The notes under the pieces were generated by a model. That model did not search any database and was not told the DNA's origin. It was given only the letters and a program-made list of their open reading frames with translations. From DASYLJ01 sp964432595 (GTDB lineage Bacteria; Desulfobacterota; Binatia; DP-6), in NCBI GenBank assembly GCA_964432595.1, contig CAYSOF010000039.1, positions 1 to 42,313 on the forward strand: a stretch of 42,313 nt of DNA, written 5' to 3'. Of the stretch, positions 30,409 to 39,421 are shown one piece after another; the first letter of the stretch is position 1; each line of letters starts with the position of its first letter. Made by a program: the position numbers and the translations under genes.

Positions 30409-31703
30409 CAGGCCTCGCCTTCTGGGTCGTCCTGCGGCTCAGGGCTCGCCGTGTGCGTCGGCTCCGCGAAGACGCCCGACGCCTTGCACGTGTCGGCGCC
30501 GAGGTTCCACGTCTGCTCGAAGATGGGTCCCTGCGGCGGCCCCGTGGTGCCCGCGCCCGGCTGTACGCCCGTGTGTCGGTGCTCGTCGATCCCGCGCCAG
30601 AGCTGCGCTTGCAGCGTCTTGAGCTGTGGGTGCGTCACGATCTCGGAGAGGACCTCGCCCGCACCGAGGTAGATCTTGTCGCCGTCGAGGATGACCTTGA
30701 CGCCGTGAAGCTCGGCGGCCTCGTCCGAGAGGGCCAGGTAGTGCCGCTTCGCGTTCTCGAGATAGACGCGGCCGTCGCCCGAGCCGACGGTCGACATCCA
30801 CAGGCGGCCGACGGCACTGGCGACCCGCTTGATGATGCTGCCCTTCTTCGAGCCGCGCGTCTCGTCGCGAATCGTCCCGTCATCGGCGTTGATGGTCCGA
30901 CGCCCCTGACGCCCCTCGCTCGACTCGTCAGGGAAGCGCGGATGCCGCCCGGACGTGAAGACCTGGTTTCCGACCACGGCACCGCGCGTCGACACGCCGT
31001 AGTTGCCTTCCGGCGTCGGCGTGCCCGGGATGTCGTTGTGTCCCGGGAACACGGGCTCGCGGTCGGTCGACGTCTGGACATACCGACTGCCCCGGTTGTC
31101 CACCTCGACGCGCACCCCGTTGTAGACGTCTGCACTGCGCGGATAGCTCGAGGTCACGCGGTCGTCGTCGTGGCGCTCGATCGCCGAGCTCAGCGGGTAC
31201 GTCTCCTCGTCGACGAGCTCGCCGTCGGCGCCGATGCGATCGACCGTCTGCCGCTCGCGCGGAAAGCCGCCGGCACCCTGCTCGCTGTACTGCATCGTCT
31301 GCACGATGACGGGGTCGTGCAGACTGCCGCCGAGGAACTGCACCCAGACCAGCGTGCCTGAACGGAGGTCCCGGTGGCTGCCTTCCATCCGGTTGCGCGC
31401 CTTGGGCGCGTAGGATTGCCGGCGCGTCGTCCACTCGATGGCCTCGTCGGTCTCCTGATGCGCGTGCGACGCGCACATCGGCACCCGCGGCAGGATCGGG
31501 ATGTCCGCGAGCGGCTGCACGTCGTACAACGGCTGCCCAAGAAGGTTCTCCGGGTGGCCGATCGGATAGACGTTCACCACGACGCCCTTCAGGCCATCCA
31601 TAGTCCGCCGCCCAACGGGCAGCGCATCTGCGCGGCCTCCGAGGCCCGCCTGGAAGATGTCGCCTGGGTCGAGAAGCGGCTGAATGCGCGTCACGCGGCC
31701 CAT
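30408..31703 (-). CDS. gpV-like baseplate spike protein
   Basis: This is a 431-residue protein. The N-terminal 150 residues form an OB-type domain as in spike proteins: GLKGVVVNVYPIG, then LRSGTLVWVQFLGGSLHDPVIV and a MQYSE end. The middle carries His/Asp-rich repeats, and the C-terminal part is beta-helix-like with GRVYLENAKRHYLALSD and VKVILDGDKIYLGAGE. A final HTGVQPGAGTTGPP resembles the GVxPG end of phage spike proteins. The trimer would pierce the outer membrane. It is separated from the hub gene by the antisense TonB-like gene, which is unusual for this operon. Confidence 0.78.
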   Translation of the reverse strand: MGRVTRIQPLLDPGDIFQAGLGGRADALPVGRRTMDGLKGVVVNVYPIGHPENLLGQPLYDVQPLADIPILPRVPMCASHAHQETDEAIEWTTRRQSYAPKARNRMEGSHRDLRSGTLVWVQFLGGSLHDPVIVQTMQYSEQGAGGFPRERQTVDRIGADGELVDEETYPLSSAIERHDDDRVTSSYPRSADVYNGVRVEVDNRGSRYVQTSTDREPVFPGHNDIPGTPTPEGNYGVSTRGAVVGNQVFTSGRHPRFPDESSEGRQGRRTINADDGTIRDETRGSKKGSIIKRVASAVGRLWMSTVGSGDGRVYLENAKRHYLALSDEAAELHGVKVILDGDKIYLGAGEVLSEIVTHPQLKTLQAQLWRGIDEHRHTGVQPGAGTTGPPQGPIFEQTWNLGADTCKASGVFAEPTHTASPEPQDDPEGEA

Positions 31704-31753
31704 CTTTCTGTTGCTGGCCGCGCGCGTGCCGTGGTAGCGCGGCTGCAGAAGGT

Positions 31754-32512
31754 ATGCGTCGAGTCGCCTTTCTTCTCGGCTTCCTCCTCTACGCCACCGC
31801 GGTCACCGCACAGGAGGCCCGCGAGCTCTACGGGTCGCCGCCCGGTAGCCCGGATCGTCAGTGTGAGGACGAGAACGGCAACACGTGGAACCTGCCCCTC
31901 GAGCAGTACCAGGCCGGCATGCGACCGCAGGGGCCCTGCCTGCCTGTCGGCACCTGGGATCGGATGCGCGATCGCACCGACCCAGGATGGCGCCAACGTC
32001 GCCAGGAGCAGCTCGAACGCGACCTGTCGGCGGTCGGGCCCGAGACCCGACGCGTCGTCGATTGCCATCGCTGCGTGACCTACGGCGACTGCGCCGGCGT
32101 CGCGAAGCTCCGCTGCGGAGAGCTGCCGTTCGTCGCCGAGCACTGCGATCGATGTCGAAGCCGCCAGGGCTGCCGCGTGGACCGCCGTCTCAGCTGCGGG
32201 CCTCGCCGGCCGGCAGCACGCGTCGAAGGGGTGGAGTTCGTAGCGTACCGCCAGAAGGTCACGAGTACGATCAAGCGCGCCTGGTCCAAGCCACCGACAG
32301 CACCCGGTGCGATCGCCACGGTGCAGTTCACGATCGGGACCGACGGCGCGATCGCCGACATCACGCTCGCCGAGAGCTCGCGCGATGACGTCTTCGATCG
32401 GAGCGCCACCGACGCCGTGCGGGCGACCGGTCATCTCCCGGCGCCTCCGCCAGGCTGGCCCGCGAGCTTCCGTCTCGAATTTCGTAGCGCTGACATGGAT
32501 GGTGCCGGCTAA
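31754..32512 (+). CDS. Periplasmic protein with TonB/TolA-type C-terminal domain
   Basis: This is the only + strand gene inside the tail operon. The 252-residue protein has a signal peptide (MRRVAFLLGFLLYATAVTA, cleavage near residue 19), a charged middle, a Cys cluster at about 100-150 (VDCHRCVTYGDC, CDRCRSRQGC) and a C-terminal TonB/TolA-like domain (about 165-250): YRQKVTSTIKRAWSKPP, ATVQFTIGTDGAIADITLAES, DRSATDAVRA. The domain lacks a membrane anchor besides the cleaved signal, so it would be soluble in the periplasm. It could bind TolA/TonB partners or compete for them, which suggests a role in superinfection exclusion. It overlaps the hub gene stop by 4 bp and lies 50 bp from the spike start. 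Confidence 0.75.
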   Translation: MRRVAFLLGFLLYATAVTAQEARELYGSPPGSPDRQCEDENGNTWNLPLEQYQAGMRPQGPCLPVGTWDRMRDRTDPGWRQRRQEQLERDLSAVGPETRRVVDCHRCVTYGDCAGVAKLRCGELPFVAEHCDRCRSRQGCRVDRRLSCGPRRPAARVEGVEFVAYRQKVTSTIKRAWSKPPTAPGAIATVQFTIGTDGAIADITLAESSRDDVFDRSATDAVRATGHLPAPPPGWPASFRLEFRSADMDGAG

Positions 32513-34074
32513 CCCGCCATCAGCATCGGGTCGGGCTCGCTCGCCGCGATGAACGTTCCGAGCGGCTGCCCTCGCGTCAGGCCGAGGTGCGTGAAGTAGT
32601 GCGAGCCGTCCACGTAGTCCTGCACGACCCGCTCGACGTAGTAGGACCGCCGAACGTACTCGGTGGATGAGAAGAACGCCGAGGGCTCGCTCTGATTCGC
32701 CACGCGCTGGCCGATGCGGAGCGCCGGGTTGCCCGCCAGCACCCAGACGCCCTTCCAGAGTTCGTGGTTGATGGAGTACCAATCCCACAGCCGCCGCGCC
32801 CGGCTCCGCACGGCGCTCGCAATCGCGCCGCGCCCCGCGGCGTAGTCGCGCTGTGCAGCCGCGTCTTGATGCGCGCCGTCGAGGTCCGAGTAGAGCGTCG
32901 ACGGCCCGAGCCCCTGCACCCCGTGGCGCTCCATCGATTCGCGACTGAAGTGCACCGTTTGATGGACGACCGCGTCCTGGAGGTAGTCCGACGCGGCCGC
33001 GTGCTTGCCCGACGTCGGGACGCGCACCAGGTTGACCCGTTCGTCATCGCTCAGCCGCATGTCCTCGAGACGGAGCTCGTCATCCCGTACGACGGTCGTC
33101 GGCAGACGATCCCACGCGTCCTTCGTGAACGGCTGCGGCCGCACGATGACGCAGTAGCCGGGCGTCCGCATCGCCGTGACGCTCGCGGTGACAGGTCCGC
33201 CCCGCGCCAGCTCCGCCTGCGCACGCGCGAGCTCCGCGGCCATGTCACCGCTGGCGCGAGAGTCAACGTACGCTGGAAACTGCCCGTCGATGTCCTCGAC
33301 GTAGTCCCCGAACGCCTCGTTCCACGGGGCGTCGATGTACTCCTTGAACACGTTCCAGAACTTGCCGTTGCGCTCCCACACGCTGCTGACGCTGAGGTAC
33401 GACACCAATGCATCCGCCGACCGACCGACCGTGCCGTCCGGCCACAGGTCCGGATGGGTGAGGAGCCGAATTCCCTCCCGCAAGACGACCGGCGACGGCA
33501 AGAGATCGACGAGCAGCTTCTGGAAGATGTTCTGGAGGATCTGACCGACGGTGCCGCCGAAGGTGATCCCGCTGGCGAGACGATGCGCGAGCTCGCGATC
33601 GCCCATCACGAACGCCGTGAGGAGGTGCCCAGGAATCTCGTGCCGCAGGAGGAACTTGCCGCTGTCCTGACCGGTGACGACGACCTCGCGGTTCGGCCGT
33701 CCATTGGCGCCGATCGTCGTGCGTGGACGAACGTTGACGATCCAGCCGCGCATCACCGTCTTCAGCGTCGTCGACGGCAGGCCCGCGTCGAGCTTGATCT
33801 CCACCAGGTTGTCCGGAACGAGGACTTGGCTCAGCGCCGCCGCATCGACTTCGTCGAGCTCGCGGAACGTCAGTCCCATCTCGAAGGTCCCCGCCGGCGT
33901 GCTCAGGAACTTCGCCGTCCGCACCCGACGCACGTGTGCCGTGATGTCGTGCGTCGGCTTGAAGAACCCGCGCGCGGTATCTTCTTCGCGACGTGTGGCG
34001 AGGGTCCCCGCCTCGGCCGTTCCTCCACCGACGAGGACCTGGCAGCGCGGCCGTCGCTCGATCGACTCGCTCAC
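32509..34074 (-). CDS. gpD/gp27-like tail hub protein
   Basis: This is a 521-residue protein in the hub position, between tape measure and spike. The N-terminus (VLVGGGTAEAG...HVRRVRTAKFLSTPAGTFEMGLTF) is beta-rich and then VEIKLDAGLPST, KTVMRGWIVNVRP and REVVVTGQDSGKFLLRHEI follow, as in the ring-forming domain of gpD-like hubs. The middle is helical, with EYIDAPWNEAFGDYVEDIDGQFP. The C-terminal half has beta strands (YYVERVVQDYVDGSHYFTHLGLTRGQPL). The hub links tube and spike. It overlaps the tape-measure stop by 4 bp and its own stop overlaps the convergent TonB-like gene. Confidence 0.72.
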   Translation of the reverse strand: MSESIERRPRCQVLVGGGTAEAGTLATRREEDTARGFFKPTHDITAHVRRVRTAKFLSTPAGTFEMGLTFRELDEVDAAALSQVLVPDNLVEIKLDAGLPSTTLKTVMRGWIVNVRPRTTIGANGRPNREVVVTGQDSGKFLLRHEIPGHLLTAFVMGDRELAHRLASGITFGGTVGQILQNIFQKLLVDLLPSPVVLREGIRLLTHPDLWPDGTVGRSADALVSYLSVSSVWERNGKFWNVFKEYIDAPWNEAFGDYVEDIDGQFPAYVDSRASGDMAAELARAQAELARGGPVTASVTAMRTPGYCVIVRPQPFTKDAWDRLPTTVVRDDELRLEDMRLSDDERVNLVRVPTSGKHAAASDYLQDAVVHQTVHFSRESMERHGVQGLGPSTLYSDLDGAHQDAAAQRDYAAGRGAIASAVRSRARRLWDWYSINHELWKGVWVLAGNPALRIGQRVANQSEPSAFFSSTEYVRRSYYVERVVQDYVDGSHYFTHLGLTRGQPLGTFIAASEPDPMLMAG

Positions 34075-36650
34075 TGCACCTGCCTCACGACGACGCCCGG
34101 CGGCGCCTGCACGTTCACCGTGCCGGGGAAGTCCGGGTCGAGATGCACGAAGATGTGGAGACCGTCGCTCTCGCCGCCGGCGACGGCGCCGACAGGAGTC
34201 GTCACTTCAGGCGCCGCCACCTGGCCACCGTCATCGCCCATCGCGCCGGAGTACTTCGCGACCCGACGCATGACCTCACGCCCGTAGGATGCGCTCGGGT
34301 CTCCGATGCCGCCGTAGTGCGAACCGAGCGCAAGGTCCCAAGACCCCCAACGGTCATACGCCTTACGCAGGTCCCGCGCGGCCGCCGCCGTCGACGCGCC
34401 CGGATCGCCGCGCATGTCGAAGCCGTCGCCGAGGAGACCGACGTTGCGACCCGTCTCGTTGATGTATTGGAAGAGCCCGTACGCCGACGACTGGAGCGGT
34501 CGCCCCTCGGCGTCGTACTGTTGCGCGCCGCCCGCGGATTTCCCGTAGGGCCGCGCGTGCAATCGCCCGCTGCTCTCCTGCTCGGCGAGCGCGCTCAGGA
34601 TGCCGGGTGGCAGCCCGTAGTGCTGCTCGGCAGTCCGGAACCCCTCGCTGTGCAGGTCTACGCGACCACCGGGCAGATGCGTGAACTGCAGGCTCCGCGC
34701 GAGATCGGCATTGAACCCGGCTCCGGCGTGGTGCTCGCCGGAGAACCATTGGTTCGCCATGTCGAGCCCGCGGCCGACCCCCTTCCCTAGCCCGTACCCA
34801 GTCAGACCGCCGAGCGCGATGCCGGCGAACCCGCCCGGAATCCCGGCGAGGCCTCCGATCATCGCGCCAGACGCACCGAAAATGAGGTCGAGCGTGTTGG
34901 TCGGGTCGTCGCCAGTGCCAACGTCGTACAGATCCTTCGCCAGCGAGAATCCGCCGCCAGCGATGCCCATCGAGCGCAGCAGGAACGGCAGCACGCCGTT
35001 AGCGGCCGTGACTGCTGGCGCCGCTGAACCACCCGCCGCCGCACCGGCGGCGGACACCGCGGCGGGCCCGTACATGCGGCGCATGAGGCGCTGCGCCATC
35101 CGCAGCCCACCGGCGCCGAGCAGGGTGCCGCCGAGCAGCTCGGCGCCGACGGTGGGCCAGTAGTAGTCCGCGACGATGCCGCGTCCCGTCTGGTGACCGC
35201 GGGCGATCGTTTCCTGATCGCCGCGCGTGCGCTCGAGGTCGCGCCGCACGCCGAGCTCGTCCATGCCGACGGTGCCGTCGAGGTTGCGATTGCGGGCGCC
35301 GTAGAACCCGCCCGCCTCATTGTTCTCGAAGAGCCGCCCGATCGTGTCGTCGGTGAGCTCCCCCGGGGTCTCCATCAGGTTCCGGAACGTGCGGATGGAG
35401 TGGCGCCCCTTGCCGGAGAGCAGGAAGCCGCCGACCGTGGGGCCGAACTCCTCGCGCGCCACCTGCGCTTTCCAGCGCCAGCTCGCCGGGCTCTGGAGCC
35501 ACTCCTCCATGGCGATGCGCTGCTCGGGCGTGACCGGCGGGCCGCTGCCCGTCGCCCGCATGTAGGCCTTCGTGGCGACGGCGTTCTCGATCGGACCGCC
35601 GCGGCCGAACTCCGATAGGCCCTGCGCGATCGTCTCGCCGCCCTCCCCGCGGCCGGCGCCGCCGGGAACGCGCGCGAGCATCAGCTGCAGGTTCGCGAGC
35701 TCCACCAGGTCCTGCGGCGTGCGCTCGTAGGCGCCTTGTCGGCTGCCGAGCATGTGCGCGAGCCCCTGGAACTGACGGATCAGCTCAGCGCCGCTGGCGC
35801 CCTGACGCTCGCCCTGCGCAACGAGCGTCGCCAGGTAGCGCGCGACGTCGGGCGTGCGGAGCGACGCGTAGGCCTGATCCATCAGCTGCCCGCCGGCCTG
35901 CGCGCTGCCGAAGCCGCGCATGCCGGCCTCGCCCATCAGATAGGCGAGATCCGCCATGCCCTCGCCGCGCATGCCGTGCGCCGCCATCGGGCGCATGATC
36001 GAGAGCGCATCGGAGGGCATGACCGTCGTGTCGAACGACGAGCGCAGCGCCCCCTCCCGGATCGCGCGGTACTCGCCAGGCCCGCCGCCGCCGGCGATCG
36101 TTGCCAACACCGCCTGCAGCGCCATCTCTTCCGTCGTCGCCGCACCCTTCGAGAGCTCGCCAAACGCCGCACCGACGCCGAGGCTGAGCCCCATTGTGCC
36201 CGCGGCACCGACGAAGAGGCTCTGCAGCATGCGCCCCGCGTCGTAGGAGACGGGGAAGCGCGTCCGCGGCGACGCCGGCGGGACAGGCACCGACGCTGTG
36301 ACCGCTGGGGTCGAGCCGCCACTCCCGTCGCCACCCCCAGGCGGCGCCACGAGCGGCATCGCCTCTTGCCGACCACCGCGCGCGACGATCGCGTCGACGA
36401 CGGACTGGAGCGCTCGCAGCGACGTCGTGACGCCCTGGAGGCCAGTCTCCATCGCCTTGAGCTCGCGCACGACGGCCGCCGTCGACAGCGATGTGGCGTC
36501 GCGCGCACCGCCGCCGCCTGCGGGCGCCCCGCCACCGCCTGGTGGTGACACGCGCTGGCTGTCCTCACGCAGGCCCTGCAGCGCCGCGCGCGCCGTCGCG
36601 AGCTCGCTGACGTCAGCCTTGATCGGGACGACGACCGGATCGACCGCCAT
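34071..36650 (-). CDS. Tape-measure protein with C-terminal lytic transglycosylase
   Basis: This is an 859-residue protein. The N-terminal region has coiled-coil and low-complexity Pro/Gly segments, followed by several glycine-rich hydrophobic helices (about 145-165 and 590-625, GAMIGGLAGIPGG and AGIALGGLTGYG). At about 670-810 is an SLT-type domain: GLPPGILSALAEQESSGRLHARP (catalytic Glu near 690), SSAYGLFQYINETG and LALGSHYGGIG. The length sets the tail length; the domain opens peptidoglycan during injection. It follows the frameshifted chaperone pair, overlapping its stop by 38 bp, as is standard for tape measures. Confidence 0.88.
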   Translation of the reverse strand: MAVDPVVVPIKADVSELATARAALQGLREDSQRVSPPGGGGAPAGGGGARDATSLSTAAVVRELKAMETGLQGVTTSLRALQSVVDAIVARGGRQEAMPLVAPPGGGDGSGGSTPAVTASVPVPPASPRTRFPVSYDAGRMLQSLFVGAAGTMGLSLGVGAAFGELSKGAATTEEMALQAVLATIAGGGGPGEYRAIREGALRSSFDTTVMPSDALSIMRPMAAHGMRGEGMADLAYLMGEAGMRGFGSAQAGGQLMDQAYASLRTPDVARYLATLVAQGERQGASGAELIRQFQGLAHMLGSRQGAYERTPQDLVELANLQLMLARVPGGAGRGEGGETIAQGLSEFGRGGPIENAVATKAYMRATGSGPPVTPEQRIAMEEWLQSPASWRWKAQVAREEFGPTVGGFLLSGKGRHSIRTFRNLMETPGELTDDTIGRLFENNEAGGFYGARNRNLDGTVGMDELGVRRDLERTRGDQETIARGHQTGRGIVADYYWPTVGAELLGGTLLGAGGLRMAQRLMRRMYGPAAVSAAGAAAGGSAAPAVTAANGVLPFLLRSMGIAGGGFSLAKDLYDVGTGDDPTNTLDLIFGASGAMIGGLAGIPGGFAGIALGGLTGYGLGKGVGRGLDMANQWFSGEHHAGAGFNADLARSLQFTHLPGGRVDLHSEGFRTAEQHYGLPPGILSALAEQESSGRLHARPYGKSAGGAQQYDAEGRPLQSSAYGLFQYINETGRNVGLLGDGFDMRGDPGASTAAAARDLRKAYDRWGSWDLALGSHYGGIGDPSASYGREVMRRVAKYSGAMGDDGGQVAAPEVTTPVGAVAGGESDGLHIFVHLDPDFPGTVNVQAPPGVVVRQVQ

Positions 36651-37009
36651 CCTGCGTTACCTTGTCCCCGTACAGAGCTCGCTCGTACTCCGCCCAGTCG
36701 ACGACTTCGCCCGCGCGCTCACGCTCCATGAGCTTCCCGATTGTCGAGACGGCCTTGGGCTCCTTGAGGCAGACCGGGCAGAACGGCCGGTACGTCCATC
36801 CCTCGCAGGTGGTGCACTGCCAGGGTTCCTCGCCGCGCACGTGGCGGTCGATCTCCAGGTCGAGCTGGATCTCTTCGTGCGTGGCCGCCAGCAGCCGCGG
36901 GTCCGTCGCGGGCATCCGGTACTTGAGACGGTAGAGAAGGACATCGCTTTGTGGGAACGTCAGCTCGCGGGTTACGTGCTCTTTCCAGCGTCGTCGGACG
37001 TTTTTTTTT
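36613..37009 (-). CDS. -1 frameshift extension of the tail assembly chaperone (GT-like)
   Basis: In the -1 frame after the slippery run at 37001-37009, translation continues for about 130 residues: KNVRRRWKEHVTRELTFPQSD and onward to the stop at 36613. It contains a zinc-ribbon pattern (WQCTTCEGW, then FCPVCLKEP) and ends close to the tape-measure start. It has no start of its own, which is normal for a gpGT-type extension. In P2 (E/E') and lambda (G/GT) the fusion product helps fold the tape measure. Confidence 0.8.
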
Positions 37010-37382
37010 CCTCCCCGATGCGCTGCTGCGCGAGGACAAGCGCCCGCAGCATCGCCCGGCGAAACTTCGGCGAGTCCTGCGTCGTCTCGGAGACCCAGTC
37101 TGGCTTTCGCGTCGCCAGGACCTCGAAGAAGAAGATCGCGTGCATCAGCTGCCCGATCATCATCGGGACGCCGGCGTTCGGGTCGCTGACGCCCTGCGCC
37201 TGCCAGTAGCCGGCCCACCGCGCGGAGATGCGCGCCTGGTCGCCCAGCGTCGGCCACTTCAGCTGGAACGATCCGCCGAAGTCGGGCGCGAATTTCTCGG
37301 GCAGCCGCTTCACACCCTGCTCGATCCGCTCGGGCAGGTAGATCTCGTCGTCGAGGGAAAAAGCGATCGGGGGAAGGTCCAC
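36972..37382 (-). CDS. Tail assembly chaperone (G-like), zero frame
   Basis: This 136-residue protein (MDLPPIAFSLDDEIYLPERIEQ...) lies between tube and tape measure, where myophages carry a tail assembly chaperone. The zero-frame protein ends RIGEEKKTSDDAGKST. The codons GAA AAA AAA ACG at its end form the slippery site, and a fraction of ribosomes is expected to shift to -1 and add the 36613-37009 extension. The sequence shows no catalytic motif and is helical (WAGYWQAQGVSDP, MMIGQLMHAIFFFEV). Confidence 0.8.
   Translation of the reverse strand: MDLPPIAFSLDDEIYLPERIEQGVKRLPEKFAPDFGGSFQLKWPTLGDQARISARWAGYWQAQGVSDPNAGVPMMIGQLMHAIFFFEVLATRKPDWVSETTQDSPKFRRAMLRALVLAQQRIGEEKKTSDDAGKST
37001..37009 (-). 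other. Programmed -1 frameshift site (A9 run)
   Basis: On the minus strand GGAAAAAAAAACG gives zero-frame codons GAA AAA AAA ACG, so the heptamer A AAA AAA meets the X XXY YYZ rule for a -1 shift. It joins the chaperone frame to the extension frame that reaches the tape-measure gene. No strong downstream stem was worked out. Confidence 0.82.
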
Positions 37383-37525
37383 GGTGAGCTCCTGACGGGC
37401 GGGTGAGGCGGCCGCGCGGGCGGGACGCTGTTGTCGAACTCCGAGTCAGGTGGGCGTTGCACCCATCCCCCCGGTGAAGCGGTGGGCCCGCCGGACGCGA
37501 TGCCGACGGCCCCGCAGACAGGAGG
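37383..37525 (-). other. Spacer between tube and chaperone genes
   Basis: About 140 bp with no reading frame on the operon strand. It is G/C-rich, with only weak inverted repeats, and is longer than any other gap in the tail operon. It might hold a weak terminator or promoter that gives excess tube over chaperone and tape measure; I see no clear signal. Confidence 0.3.
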
Positions 37526-37948
37526 CTACTTGATGCGCATCGCGAGGAACGTGGCGCCCTCGGACACGAGACTGTTCGCGGGCACGTTGAGTGAGCCGCT
37601 GGCGAGGTGACACTCCTCCGCCGTCTGGATGCGCTCGCCGCTGAAGCGGTCGATCTCGTCGATGTCGATCGAGCCGGCGTTGATGCGGTCCACGGCCTCG
37701 CGTGTCCGCAGACGAATGCGCTGCAACGAGACCGTGTAGCTGTGCCGCGTGTCCACGATGTCGATCGGGTCCGCGTCCCCGATGCCGTAGAGATGCTGGG
37801 CGCCGGTGCTGATCTGCATGTCGACGCTCTGCGCGTCCGCCATCCGTCCGACCTCGGCGGTGCCGAGGAGCTCGCGCACCCCGGACCCCCGCGTGAAGAT
37901 CGCGACGTGGTTGCCGGTCGTGAAACGCTCGTTGGCGATGTTGCCCAT
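37526..37948 (-). CDS. Tail tube protein
   Basis: This 140-residue protein follows the sheath gene directly (12-bp gap), the normal place for the tube subunit. It has the beta-rich tube pattern: HVAIFTRGSGVRELLGTAEVGRM, then VDMQISTGAQHLYGIGDADPIDIVDTRHSYTVSLQRIRLR, and the final DIDEID...ECHLASGSLNVPANSLV. The length fits minor or short contractile-tail tubes. It stacks in hexamer rings inside the sheath. It is likely translated at high level. Confidence 0.78.
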   Translation of the reverse strand: MGNIANERFTTGNHVAIFTRGSGVRELLGTAEVGRMADAQSVDMQISTGAQHLYGIGDADPIDIVDTRHSYTVSLQRIRLRTREAVDRINAGSIDIDEIDRFSGERIQTAEECHLASGSLNVPANSLVSEGATFLAMRIK

Positions 37949-37960
37949 GGGTCCTCCGGG

Positions 37961-39409
37961 TTAGGCCGCGAGGGGCACGTCGAACGTCACGCTGAGCTCG
38001 AGCCGCTCGAGGCCCAGATTGACGTCGATGAAGTTGATCGGCGGGATGGGGGTGAGCGACGCGTACACGCGCAGCACCGTGTCGGACGTGAACTCCGATC
38101 GGATGCTATCCCGCCGGTAGCTGGCGATCCGGACCGCTGACGTCGGCCGGGTGCACTGGTTCAGCACCTGGTCCACGATCGCGTTGACGCGCCGGAGCGC
38201 GTTGACGGTGCCCTCGCGGCCGAGAATCTGCCGCAGCTGGTCCTCGATGAGGAACTGCACCGCATCGACGGCGGCCAGCACCGAGTGCTCGCGATGGTAC
38301 AGGTTCGCGTCGGTGATGAACGTCGAGAGGCCGCGCGACACGAGGTAGGTCCCCGGCGCCGACGGGTCCTGCACCGGCGGCGCGATGCCGCCGAGCAGCA
38401 GACCGTCGATGCCGCCGACCTCCGTGTCGATGTCGAGGAGCGTCTCGAGGCTCTCGAAGTCCAGGTGCTTGAACGTCATCGGCACGCTGGGCTCGAGCGT
38501 GCCGGCGAGCGCCGCGTAGCGGGCGGCCGTGAGGTACGAGGCCAGCCCGTCGGCGCCGACGCCCACGTGCATCAGGCGGAACGCGTTCAGCGCCGCGGCC
38601 TCGGCCTTGAGCGCTGCGATCGCGGTCTGGCGGTTGGAGATGCCGTTCCAGTTCCGCAAGCCGCCGCCGATGATGCCGCGGCAGCGGCGCAGCGTGCAGT
38701 GCGCCGACAGCATCGCCCAGATTGCCGAGCTCGACGACACCACGTGGATGACGTGCACCCGCAGGTTCGTCAGCGACGCGAGCGCGTCCGTCCAGTCCTG
38801 GTTCGTGACTGCCGGCTCCGTGGCCCCGGTGAGCGCCGTGGCCGCGTGGTTGACCGGCGTCCCCTCGGCCAGGAACGTCGCGCCCACGAGCCCGGCCCGC
38901 GCGTTGATGTCGGCGACCAGGCCCGCGATCGTCGTGAACGGGAAGACCTCGGTCACGGTGCCCGACGCAGTGACGAGCGCGATGGTGAACTTGTTCGTCT
39001 CCATCTTCCGCGTGATCTCGTTGCCCTTGAGGCCCCAGACCTTCGCGGTGACGGTGAAGAGGTTCGTCGGCGTGACGCTCGCCTCCGTGCCCGACGCCTG
39101 CGTCGCCGCCGTGACGGGAACCACGAAGACCTGGTTCAGGCCACGATCGAGCTCCGGAAACGGCCGCACCGCGTACTGCGCGGCCGTCAGCAGATCGGAG
39201 GGCGCGAGGAAGCGATTCGGCGGCGTGGCCAGGGGCAATGCTGAGGGCTTCTTCGGTGGGAAGAACCCGGCGCCCGGCCCGACGATCGCGACGACACCGG
39301 TCGGCCCCTGGTTCCGCATGTCCAGGTCGTCGATGTTGATGTTGGAGAAGATCGTCGGGAACGTCGTGAACTGTCCCCGCGAGTTGAAGCCGATGCCGAA
39401 GTTCGCCAT
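37961..39409 (-). CDS. Tail sheath protein
   Basis: This is a 482-residue protein. The N-terminus has 'GPTGVVAIVGPGAGFFPPKKP', typical of sheath N-terminal domains that link neighbours. The core contains the variable beta domain (FTVTAKVWGLKGNEITRKMETNKFTIALV). The C-terminal conserved block has PGTYLVSRGLSTFITDANLYHREHSVLAAVDAVQFLIEDQLRQILG and ends with SLTPIPPINFIDVNLGLERLELSVTF. Its order (neck genes, sheath, tube) is that of P2-type and many other myophages. It makes the contractile outer tail. Confidence 0.9.
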   Translation of the reverse strand: MANFGIGFNSRGQFTTFPTIFSNINIDDLDMRNQGPTGVVAIVGPGAGFFPPKKPSALPLATPPNRFLAPSDLLTAAQYAVRPFPELDRGLNQVFVVPVTAATQASGTEASVTPTNLFTVTAKVWGLKGNEITRKMETNKFTIALVTASGTVTEVFPFTTIAGLVADINARAGLVGATFLAEGTPVNHAATALTGATEPAVTNQDWTDALASLTNLRVHVIHVVSSSSAIWAMLSAHCTLRRCRGIIGGGLRNWNGISNRQTAIAALKAEAAALNAFRLMHVGVGADGLASYLTAARYAALAGTLEPSVPMTFKHLDFESLETLLDIDTEVGGIDGLLLGGIAPPVQDPSAPGTYLVSRGLSTFITDANLYHREHSVLAAVDAVQFLIEDQLRQILGREGTVNALRRVNAIVDQVLNQCTRPTSAVRIASYRRDSIRSEFTSDTVLRVYASLTPIPPINFIDVNLGLERLELSVTFDVPLAA

Positions 39410-39421
39410 CCCACCCCTCCG

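Noticed and set aside
36613..37257. Independent gene reading in the frame of the chaperone extension from 37257
   Set aside because: The first 80 codons are out-of-frame translation of the chaperone. The slippery A9 run explains the frame better as a -1 extension.
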